From Galaxea fascicularis (Eukaryota > Cnidaria > Anthozoa > Scleractinia > Euphylliidae), in NCBI GenBank assembly GCA_948470475.1, contig OX419343.1, positions 5,595,633 to 5,659,632 of the forward strand: 64,000 bases of DNA. Direction: 5' to 3'. The notes beneath the pieces were generated by a model. That model did no database searches and was not told the origin of the DNA. It worked only from the letters and a program-made list of their open reading frames with translations. The position numbers and the translations under genes were made by a program. Positions 24,350 to 34,661 of this stretch are shown in pieces; the first letter of the stretch is position 1, and every line of letters starts with the position of its first letter.

Positions 24350-25627
24350 TTGATTAGAGATGTGTCTTTATGAGAAAAGAATGTGTATACCCTGTTTTTG
24401 GTTAGAGGTGAGGTGTGGAGGTGGCTGTTTAACCATTGTAGAGACTTGACTACTAATTGCAAAGGTGAAAGACAACATACAAGTGTAAGAGGGAAAGGTA
24501 AATGGGAAATATCAAATGATTATAGATAACTCACTGGTTACTCTGCTATAACTACATTCAATATACTTGGAGTGAGTGTGAAATGGTGAATGCATTACCT
24601 TCTCAGATAGTAAGACAAGTGTACTTTTAAGCTAGTACAAGATTTTCTTACCATTAGAAAATAAAATAATTGTGCTGCAAAAAAAGGTTCATAAAAATGG
24701 TGAGACTTAAGTGAAATGACTTGCAAGTTTGGCTAAAATGTTGCAAGGCAGACACTTCTTTAAAGACACTCTGTGCACAGTTGCTCATTTCTCTGGAGAA
24801 AAATTGGAGATAGGTGTCCGTGATTCATTGTTGATAATCGGTTGTTTTCTTTTTTACCTCGAGGAGCAGGCAGCTGTGGACAGGCTATTGGGAAGACCAC
24901 CTGCCACTAAACCTGTTTTCAACTTCAATTATTTTGTAGAGTCAAGGAGTATAGATGGTTTTCACTCATGTGACCAGCAGCCATATTGGTTCGATGAAAC
25001 AAAAGAAAGTATTTGCATAAAAATAGAGTTCAATTCCCAGAGGGTTAGCCTGGTACACCAATATGGCCACCACTCCTTTGTTTTTGTGCACCAACATGGC
25101 CGCTGTGACATAATCTGAAAACGATCTATAGTACCATAAAATTGAGGTTATAAATCCTGTTTTTGTGTTCTTGAAAGGGCTATTCATTAGGGGCTAAATA
25201 TTTGAGGGAATTTTCCATTTCAAAATTTGTTCATTTGAAAAGCTTGAAACACCAAGCTACCCACTTGAAGGAGGTATGCCATGCGTTGTTAATGTTGCTT
25301 TGAAAAGCTGAAACACATTGGAAGCAAAGAAAATCTCAAATAATATTTCCATTTTGGTGGAGGTTAAATTTCTATGTAAGCCTCTTTGGTTGTGGATAGT
25401 GAGGATTAAGATTGATTGCTGAACTCGAAAAGAAAAAAAAAACTGGACCAACATTTTTAAATTCCTCTTTTGTCATGGAAAAGTGACCAGCTGTGGTGTG
25501 CTTCCTTCACAAGAAAGTAGCTTGATTATCCTCCTGTTGGTCTTTTAAGAAAGGCATATGAACGTAATTGGTTTTGATGTAACATGAAAAAATCATTATG
25601 GCATGGCCCCTTTAACTGCTTTAGTAA

Positions 25628-25959
25628 TAGACCTTTTTACCGATACGGCGGCCATCTTGAATTCTATTGTTTTGACCGATAAATTATGGGCTGCCGAGGG
25701 GACAATTGCTGCAAAATGTATCGTATACACAGCTTTCAGGATAAATTTTTACTGCTTGTCTCTCATATTCCAAAACAAATATTACAAGCGTTACATCTTT
25801 CTGTCACGGTATTTGGTAGTGGTTTCTATGGTTAGTGAAAAATTATTGTTAAAAGTTATAACGCCACAGTGTTCTTTATAATTATTTCTCATCTGCCCAC
25901 TGGGTATCCCATAATTGCCTCGGAATTCAAGATGGCCGCTGTATTGGTAAAAAGGTCTA
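25628..25959. mobile_element. MITE with about 35-bp inverted ends
   Basis: Left end tagacctttttaccgatac followed by ggcggccatcttgaattc. The right end is its reverse complement with few changes (gaattcaagatggccgct, then ggtaaaaaggtcta). About 330 bp, TA at both borders. Confidence 0.75.
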
Positions 25960-26801
25960 CTGCACTCATTTTAAAATTCTGCCTGAAAGTGACTCCTGGA
26001 GGATACTACAGAAAGGAGTTACCATGTCTACCCAAGTTTCCTTTCTTGAATCCTCTGGGCCTCATTGTCAAGTGAAATATTCTCAAATGAACACAGACAT
26101 AGGATTTTAGTTTATGATGCGGGTTTTGATAGATTAAACTCTTGCACCAAAAAGGTAGACTTTTAATATTACAAATTTTACTAGCTGTCTTTTGAATTTT
26201 CTTTTATGTAAATAAATGTAGAATTTTAAACCTGTTAAGAGAGTATTTCTGAGTGTGGTGTTGGTCTACTGCTTTAAGGGGCTCAGTCACATTGATCTCA
26301 CTGTAAAATGCAAAAAAATGTCTGAAATCAGCGAAAACCCAGAAATAATGATACAGTTTGATTACTTAAGACTTTCTTACTACACTGAGACTAAATACTG
26401 TCTCCTGCTATTAGGGATGGCAAGGATGTAAATGGGTCGCTTTTTGACAAATCTCTTTAACCTAAATCTTTCAAACTCTCATACGTCATCTTGACGTCAG
26501 GGTGGATGAAAATGGTTATCGGGAGGGACTGAAGACGAAGTAACAACGCGCACTGGTGGATTGCCAGTCTCAAAACATTCTGCGACTGCGTAGAGATTAC
26601 CAATCTTTCATTTAGGGTGGTAGTGAATGAATGATTTTAATCAGCATTAAACTGTGCTTGTAATGTGACGGCTTTACTCAGCTGCCTTGCGTTAACTAAA
26701 GACAAACAGGTTAAAACACTTGAAAACCAACAATCCATATTTAAAATATTCGTAAAACAACTATTACGCTATCCGTGAAGTCGTGAGGAGATGGGGCATC
26801 C

Positions 26802-29800
26802 TCAGGAGTCTTCTACCATGACTGTTGAAGAGGGAACTGCTCCGTCCGGTATACGACAGCTATTCTCGGCAGATACTCCGGAGGAGGAGTGAGGAGGAGC
26901 CTGGGATGGCCCCGGGGCACTGTCAGGAGTCTGTTGTCCATTCGGATCCTCAGCCAGCACTACTGCCCTCGTTCGCCAAACAATAACAGAAATACCGATG
27001 AAGCAGAGTACGAGGATGAATACTACAAGACAGTTGAGTACTATAAGCATCCACACGATAACCTTGGACGAGCTTGGATTCAAAAGTGCGTATCTAACTT
27101 GCGTGAAAGTGATGTGCAAAGTTGCAAGAACGAGAGGTTCCGCTATGTTTTCTATATTCCGGTGGGAATAGAATGGCCTGAAAATTAACTGAAAACACAA
27201 ACTCGCCAAGAGAACAGAGCACACTGCAGTGGTTTGAAACGATGATGCTTGAGGGATGAAAGAAAGGAAAGATGCAATAAAAAAGCGTCTTACCAAGAAG
27301 ACAACCTCAAAATAGGACCGGAATTTTTTCTTGTACGGAAGGTAGATAGAACCCAACCAACAATCCACCGAGATCTGTCGTTCGTCTGGGGTTTTTGGAA
27401 CGTAGCACTTGAGTAAAAGTAGAAACAGTGCGAGCGGTATACCAGCCACGTAGAGGATGGTCGCAATCAAGGCTACCGTCCTCAAGTGTTTGTAGTTTTG
27501 GCCGTTGCATTCTTGCCACGGTGCCTCTCGTAAGTAATGGTGACCGCTATCCTCGCCGCAGTGTGATAAGACTGAGGTCGTTTTAGTGACAATAGGAAAG
27601 TACATGAGATTAAGAGTTATAATGGACAGCTGTAAGCATGTGTTTCGGGAGGGGAATAACCTTTGAAGTGGGTCCCATAGTTTCACAAGAGCACAACCGA
27701 GTCCAAAATACAACCAAAAACACGAAATAGCTCCAGCAGGGAGGACGACAAGGAAAAGAAGTTTGCCGAGAGGTTTGAATAACTCTGGAAACTCACAGGC
27801 CAATCCGGAAAAGTTAAGGTTGAACAAACTGCTCATGTAGCTTTGAACTTGGAGAACTACCAGCGGCCAAATATCAGTGTTGGAAATCAGCGCATCTAAG
27901 GTTTGTAAGTAAAACATGATGATTTTCAGAAGTCCTCGAAAGGTGTCACCTCTTCCCAGAAGACCAACAATGATGGCAAGCGTATTGAGTTCGAAAAACC
28001 ACCCCGGAATGAATTGGAACATTACTAACAATAACAAAACGATGATCTGGGCAGCAGCGATAAAAACTGAGAGAAGGCGTCTCTGCTTATTAAGGACAAA
28101 AGTAATAATTATGAATATGACGGACAAAACAAGGAGAACTGCTACGATGTTGCTACTGCTCTTGGTCATGGAGCACTGATAGCAAAGAATTCCTTGCTTG
28201 TAAAACCCCTTTGCACAAAGTGAACAGAACCTGTTTTCACTGCCTTCTCGACAAAGACAAGACGTGTTACAAACGGTTGCTAACCCAGTCTCCGTTTCAG
28301 TCAAGAGCCATTTCAGTTGACAGTCACAAGTGCCAGATGGGTTGCAAGGTGTGATACCAGGTAAGCTTGCACCTAATACCCTCGAGCACTCCACAAGATG
28401 AGTTACGTTGCCATCACCACCGGTTGATGGCCAAAAGCCAGCTTTCAGTTTCATGCGTCGATGGTTGGATGCGCTACTGTCGCATACAGCACCGTCCATA
28501 CAGCGCAAGCAGTCTTTTCCCCTTCCGTAATAATCAACATCACAAATGCAAAAGCGGTAATTATAATACCTAGGATCCAGACGTACTAGTCCATCATTGT
28601 AATTAAGACGCGCATGAGGACATGTGAAATGGTCTGTTGGATTTCGGTGCGTCAAGGTCTTATAATCGATTCTCATGTAACTGGGTAGGTTCCTCTCAAT
28701 ATTGCCAGTTTCATGCATGAGTGGGTTTGAGGAAACATCAAGCAATTGCAACACTTGGAGCCTGGCGAATTGTGCCGGAATTTCTCCCGTTAGATTGTTC
28801 CCTGATACGTCAAAGTACAGAAGCGTCACGAAGAAATTGTCCGTTGGTTTTGGAAGTTCCCCAGATAAGCTGTTGTTCTCAAAATCCACAGTGAATAGAT
28901 TCCGGAAGTCCCACAGTTTTGTCGAAATCTTGCCGAAAAAATTGCAGTCGCTTATGTTAAGGACGTGCAGTGAGCCATTTGTTGGTTCTAATGCCTCTAA
29001 CAGAGTGTTCAAGTCCAACGTGAGTTTTCGATTACCAGATAGTATTAGCACCTCCATTGACTGGGACTTAAACTTAATTCCTGGCTCCAGTGATGTGAAT
29101 TGATTTCCACTGAAGTCGACAACTTGAAGCTCCGGTATGTCACCTATGCTCTTTGGTATTTGTCCGTCGAGATTGTTAAATGCTAAGTCCAACTCCTTCA
29201 ACTTTGTCATGTTGCCTATTGTTGAAGGAATAGGTCCCCCAAAATGGTTCCCAGGTGATAGAAACTGAATCATTTCAGGAAACAAATATCCAAGGTTATC
29301 AGGAAGCTCTCCTGGTAGTCCAGCAAGAGAAATATGCAAGTAACGTAAAGATGACAGACTGAAAAGGTTTTCAAATCCGCCAGTCAACGTGGCGCTTTCA
29401 AGATCCAAAAACCATAGCTTTTTAAGCCTCGCGATGTCCCTTGGAATGGAGCCAGTCAGTCTGTTTTGTCCAAGACTTAGAACTTGCAGTTCCGTTAAGT
29501 TTCCAACATTCCTGGGAATTTCTCCAGAAAGACCTTCCCCCATTTGACAGCAAAGTTGTACTTTCACCAAAGACTTCATTTTCGAGATAATTTCACCTGG
29601 GAGTGTGCCAGAGATTTTGTTAAAGGCGAGATCAAGACGAAGCAAGGCCGTCATATTAGCAGCCAAGATTTGATCCAGTTTACCCCCCAGACCATTGTTG
29701 CTATAGAGACATAAGCCCTGCAGGTTACGTAACTTCCACAAGCTGCCTGGCAGAGTTCCTCGGAGGTTGTTCTCTTCCAAAGACAAGCTGATGATGTAAC

Positions 29801-30336
29801 TGTGAGTCGTGTTATCACATGTAACTCCATACCAAGAACAATGAGACACAGAGGTATCTCCCCATAGTGTGTTATTTTCCCACCTATGGCCATCTGTTTG
29901 GTCGAATATCTCCATGAGAACAATTTTCTCTTGCTGGGGTGTGAATGACGTGTCTAATGTAGTATTTGGAATGGGAATCTCGTACAAACAGCCATAGGCA
30001 AAGTCTTTACTGTAGTTTTTTTCCATCATTACCGCGCCTGTGAGCAACAAACAAACAAATAGTCACGTCACGTCACGTTGGGTTTGCTTTTTTTACGTTT
30101 TGTGTCGAATCGCGGAACTGAGATTATAAAGCCGCTGTTACACGTTGAAACTTTTAGCTGAAACTTGTGTGCAACGGCGTTGCGAAACATGTTTCAGCAG
30201 GCGTTGCACCGTGTAACATGGTCGGTTTCGTGAAACTTTTTTACCTGCCGTTGCGAGACAAGTTTCACGAAAAGTAGAACCGCTTTCTACTTCTGCAACG
30301 GTCGCAACGATCGCAATGGTGACAAAAACGAGAGTT

Positions 30337-30368
<32 letters not shown>

Positions 30369-32821
30369 CGCGGTGCCGTTGCACACAAGTTTCAGCTAAA
30401 AGTTTCAACGTGTAACAGCGGCTTAACTTATCACCGTCTCTCGCACAGTTGAACCTTTAAGAGCACGAAAACATCATAATATATTTGCAAAATTTACAAA
30501 ATAAAAAAGAAACTCAAACACCACTGTGTAAAAAATAAGGCGTAAGACTTTATTCTGCATAAGATATCTTATAGAAATATAGGTAACATATACTAATAAA
30601 GTATATGTACCACCCTGGGTCTGTCGAACACCGAGACCCCGAAAAACGCAGACCCTTAGGTCTCCCGAAAACTCAGACCCCTGGATGTCTCGAAAACTCA
30701 GACCTTTCCTAATCCATGTTTTTCAAATATCGATATGATACTGTTTTTATAACTATTACCAGCGATCTACGTTAGTTTCTTTTTTACTTTTATTAATAAC
30801 AGTTGTATAACTGAAGTGGCTACCCTGTATGAATATTTTCAATTGTTGTTGTTATTATTATTATTATTATTATGACGGAATGCTATGCTTTGGAGCCGTC
30901 ATGGTTGAGAGGTGCGTTGCGTGATACTTTTCGCCATAACAAAAACAACAATGGTCACAAACGGTCACAACGATTGGTCGGGTACTTCTAAAATTAATAA
31001 AAAACATTTATGTGACCTGATACTCATAAAATGCAAAGATCTACCGTCAAACAAGGCAAATAAACAAGACGTCAGCCCTCAGTTTATAGACTGAATCTTA
31101 GTCCCACTTCCTCTTTTTCTTCTTCCTCAGGTAAACTCTACTCCTCCACAAATGAAAATTATTGATAGTAGCTAAAATAGTCTACACTGGAAACACATGT
31201 ATACATATAAATCCATCAAACTAAGTCACTGTTCCAAGGCAGTAAGCCTCTGCTTAAAGGAAGCCAGGCTGGGTGCCAGTACCACCTCATTGGGTAGGCC
31301 ATGCCAATCTCTTATAGTGCGTGGAAAGAGCTTTACCTTGGTGTAAAAACCTCACAACTGACGTCACAGATCTAGTTTCCGTGTAATGGAATCGAATTTA
31401 GTTTAGTTCTTGTAGTTCTTTAGTTTTTGTCGATCTCGTAATTCTGTGGTTCTTGAAGTTCTTGTAGTTCTGTACATGTTAGTTCTTAGGATGATGTAGT
31501 TCTTATGGTTCTCGTGGAACTGTGAGATCAACAAGAACTAAAGAACTACAAGAACTGAACTAGATTCGATTAAAGGAAACTAAGATCTGTAACGAAACTA
31601 AGGAAACTAAGATCTGTGACTTCAGTTGTGAGGTTTTTACACCGAGGTAAGGCCGTGGAACGGAAGGAATACAGATGATAATGAGTTCTGGAGCGGGAAA
31701 CGTCGTAGCTCAGCGAGTTTACATGTCGAATTCTCCTGGGCATAAGTTCCATTGTGGATTTAGAAAGGAGAGCAGGACAGCGGAGAACCTATGAGCCAGC
31801 TTTGTATATATGATTGTCTTTGGTACATATACCTTTTTTTTTCAAATATTTATTCGAAGCCGAAGTGCGTTTAATTTCAAGCGTATGGCCTGTTGATTGC
31901 GTCTGATAATCGTTTTGTTCACTCTCAAGGCGAGCAGAAATATTTGCTCCTCCAAAACACATCGTTATACTATATGTAAATGTAGCTTGCATACAAGTCT
32001 GTTATAGATACTGCAAGATAATACATGTAAATGTAAATGAAACAAGAAATCCTACTCTTGGAAAGAAGAAATAAAACTCCTTTTTCCTTGAAACCTCCCG
32101 GAAGCAACTTCTGCATCATCACGTCCATTCAATTTTCATAAAAATCAAAAATTGAAAATAGAGATCTGTGTACTTTGATTTTCAATTTTTGATTTTTATG
32201 AAAATTGAATAGACCGAAGGTACACGGACCATCACTCTCATAGAAGACGTCTTTTCCAAGAAACGATGAAAGGTCTTTTATCACAGTCTTTCCCGTAAAA
32301 CCGTGAACACCAGAAATATCTATGAAATGTTATTGTGTTTCATGTAAAAAGCCAATCACGCGTGCGACAAAACGGTAATTAGGTTGTGGTTTTATGTTGC
32401 CTCTGATTGGTCGCGAAACAATAAACATTCTAGAAATTTCTCTTGTGTTCACGGTTTTACGGGAAAGACTGAATTTAAGGTTAAGTGTTTGTATCGACTT
32501 TGTAGGTATTGTCTTCATAATGTCGCCAATGCATTCTCCTTCTAATGATGTTATTACCGGCACACTAACAGATACATAGCGATTTTTGAACGAGATCAGT
32601 AATAAATACCCACCAATGTCTTTGTCAATATCAATGTTTATGTCTCCTCTCCGGGTCTTCCACGTGTCTGTTTGGTACAGGACTTTTGAGTGAACGTTTG
32701 CGACATCTATTCCACGTCTTCTCAGAGACTGGCATTGAATTAAGCACAAGCGAGACGTTACAGCAACAAGTGCGACGATCATGAGAAGGCACGAGTCGAC
32801 TGCTGAATAGCTGCGAGCCAT
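26802..32821 (-). CDS. Plant-type LRR receptor-like multi-pass membrane protein, 2 exons
   Basis: The ORF 26802-30050 starts with ATG, but its true 5' end is an upstream exon. Exon 1 (32821-32614) begins with a hydrophobic signal peptide (about residues 1-30) and ends at donor GTGGGT. Exon 2 (30037-26802) starts at acceptor CTCACAG. The phases agree (G+GC), giving 1147 residues. Residues about 100-145 are an LRRNT_2-like cap (WENNTLWGD, then HCSWYGVTCD). About 148-522 are plant-type LRRs (N-x-L-x-G-x-I/L-P). About 525-690 is a cysteine-rich segment with repeated CxC and CxxC. About 693-1090 holds at least seven hydrophobic spans, followed by a Pro/Ser-rich cytoplasmic tail. No kinase domain is present. 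Ligand and signal are unknown. Similar LRR-plus-multipass proteins occur in protists, and the arrangement is unusual for animals. Confidence 0.85.
30130..30423. mobile_element. MITE, 294 bp, long inverted ends, TAA duplication
   Basis: The ends agccgctgttacacgttgaa and its reverse complement continue for about 50 bp each side, including acttttagctgaaacttgtg. TAA flanks both sides (30127-30129, 30424-30426). It lies in the single intron of the LRR receptor, close to the exon 2 acceptor. Confidence 0.8.
30608..30710. repeat. Short tandem minisatellite around 'gaaaactcagaccc'
   Basis: At least four imperfect units of a roughly 25-30-bp pattern (tctcgaaaactcagaccc and variants such as ccgaaaaacgcagaccc) follow each other. 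Intronic in the LRR receptor gene. Confidence 0.6.
31333..31650. mobile_element. Inverted-repeat element with internal 'agttcttgt' repeats
   Basis: Left arm ttaccttggtgtaaaaacct, then cacaactgacgtcacagatc. The right arm is the reverse complement, ending ggtttttacaccgaggtaa. The interior is built of repeated tagttcttgtagttct-like units on both sides of the centre. About 318 bp, no ORF. Confidence 0.7.
32127..32210. repeat. Short AT-rich palindrome
   Basis: attcaattttcataaaaatc is repeated as its reverse complement at the right end, arms about 35 bp around a spacer of about 13 bp. It would form a strong hairpin in RNA of the receptor intron. Confidence 0.75.
32285..32470. mobile_element. Inverted-repeat element
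   Basis: agtctttcccgtaaaaccgt, then gaacac, at the left; the reverse complement closes at 32470. Arms about 28 bp, total about 186 bp. It lies in the intron right after signal-peptide exon 1 of the LRR receptor. Confidence 0.65.
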
Positions 32822-33059
32822 TTTTCAATGGAATGTTTCGAGTCAGCACAGCCTATTATTGACTTTGGCTCCACCAATAAAAATCAAGTACGCCCAGAAA
32901 AGTCTGGAAAAGACGAAGTGTCATTTAGGGGGCTGGGTTTAGGAAGCGGTAACGAAGAATTACAATTTAGAGGTAAACAGGTCAAAGCTGCCTTTTTATT
33001 TGTGGCTCTATTAGATCACTGTTGGTATGATTTAGGAGACTCTTCAGCAGAAAAAGGGT

Positions 33060-33680
33060 CGTGGCAGAGTATCATCAGAACGACGACCGGTGGTGGAGAA
33101 AGAATTAGAGTTGTTAACCATGCTTGTTATGAAAGACAAATCACAGATTTCTCACAGCCTAAAGAACTTGGATGAAGGTAACCTGGCTTTCCAAGGAAGG
33201 AACTAAGAGGTGGATAGTAATGTTCGCGAGTTTGCCACCAACACAAACCTTGCGAAGTACCCGACAAAATTTATTGACATGTGCCACAGGCATCTGTTCT
33301 AAATAATGAAAAGCTAGAAATTGATTTTAAAATTGTTTGTGGCATCGTTTACTTAAGCAGAAGATGCAATCAACGATGGAGTCATCAGCGGAGTTTATCA
33401 GCACTTGTATCTAAGGCCCGGTTCAAACGTCGAACTTTACATGTGCCGAATCTAATGCAAATGAGGGAAAACAATACATGTTTGTCATTTGCATTAGATT
33501 CGGCACATGTAAAGTTCGACGTTTGAACCGGGCCTAAGTTGGCCAATACACGAATAAACGAATTTATGAATGCGAAAGTTGAGAGAGATCTCAAAGTTTC
33601 AGGAAAAGTTGTCGACATAGATGAGATGTTACGGCCAAAACTGAAATCCTATTCCTTGGCTGCTACACGCAAGTAGATGG
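33060..33680 (+). pseudogene. Degraded coding relic interrupted by a MITE
   Basis: One plus-strand frame reads coding-like sequence from about 33090 (KSQISHSLKNLDEGNLAFQG), meets a TAA, then continues in the same frame (EVDSNVREFATNTNLAKYPT) to a stop after CHRHLF near 33302. After 33537 another open stretch reads LANTRINEFMNAKVERDLKV and ends at a TAG near 33676. The MITE at 33415-33534 sits inside. I do not recognise the family; the style resembles transposon-encoded proteins. It could also be chance. Confidence 0.35.
33415..33534. mobile_element. MITE, family B, 120 bp, near-perfect palindrome
   Basis: ggcccggttcaaacgtcgaa to the reverse-complement end ttgaaccgggcc. Arms are about 50 bp. 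TAA duplicates at 33412-33414 and 33535-33537. Same ends as the longer element at 8426-8753. The arms look young because they barely differ. Confidence 0.88.
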
Positions 33681-33908
33681 TACACTGACCATTTTAACTA
33701 TAATTATGTACGTAGAAGCTGTATAACTACATGTATTTAGAGAAAACGCTTTGTTCTTATATTATTACATTAGGGGTTCTGAGACTGGAGGTATCATCCA
33801 TACCCACCCTTAAGAAGGTCATCTGACACTATGATAACCGGGAAAGCTTTGGGGAAAATACAATTGATCACCAAAAAGTCTTTAAAATATTCAATGCACT
33901 GGGTTAGT

Positions 33909-33944
33909 TTTTTTTTTTTTTTTTTTTTTTTGGGGGGGGGGGGT
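33909..33944. repeat. T-run followed by G-run
   Basis: About 22-24 T directly followed by about 12 G. Simple homopolymers in intergenic DNA, liable to sequencing error. The overlapping minus-strand ORF with a poly-Lys end is an artefact of this. Confidence 0.9.
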
Positions 33945-34661
33945 GGTATGTATTTTCAGGAACCCAGCTGTAAATGTAAGAGGCTTTGACATTTGCTCTG
34001 TTTTGTTTGCATTGTGGTTTGATATTTGAATGGCCCCCCGGCCTTCAAATGTACACAAGAACACAGTTTCATAAACTATGAGTGTTTGTATTAGTTTCAG
34101 TACAAAAAAGTAGACCATATTTGTATCTCTGTATTGGACTGGAACTAGGTTGCAGTGGAAGCTAATGTGGGGAGTCTTTTCAAATGTTAAATAAATAAAG
34201 CTCATTTCATGGATGTTTTCTGCATAAATCTACCTTTCAAGCTAGTCCCACTTCAATACTGAGAATACGAGTAAAGTCTACTGGGGCACCTGCCAGAAAC
34301 AGCACTTTTACATGTGGGTGCATTCTACACAGTGAAGCAAAACAGTGATGTAACTCTTTTGAGGGGAATGACCTCAGTATTTGTTTTACTGTGTTAATGT
34401 TCTAAAACAATTCTTTTTATATACAATAATATTGTATGTACTTTGAGACAAAGGATATCCAGCTACATTGTATAAATTGAAATACAACTTCAAAGTAGAC
34501 TCCAATGCTAAATAGTGTACTATCTTACAAACAACAATTTTTTCTTTGACTGAGAAAGCTTTCGACCAATCACAAATAAAAAAAGTTCAAAGCCAAAACT
34601 GTCAAAAATTACTTGTGACTCTAATTAGGCATACTGTACCCATGTTAATGTTCCCTGACTT

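Larger units (their letters stand above)
23000..26801. other. Gap between convergent LSM12 and LRR-receptor genes; 3' UTR and repeats
   Basis: I find no convincing gene. The left part should include the LSM12 3' UTR. The stretch holds the MITEs at 24192-24349 and 25628-25959. ORFs such as 24729-25118 have no recognisable domain and no splice context. Confidence 0.5.

Noticed and set aside
24729..25118. 129-codon plus-strand ORF
   Set aside because: No recognisable domain, overlaps repeat-like text and the probable LSM12 3' UTR; no splice sites support it.
27307..29923. Several ORFs on both strands inside the LRR receptor exon
   Set aside because: Shadow frames of the 1147-residue receptor.
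32828..33175. 115-codon ORF starting 7 bp from the LRR receptor start
   Set aside because: Would overlap the receptor promoter; another frame in the same stretch looks more coding-like, and no domain is visible.
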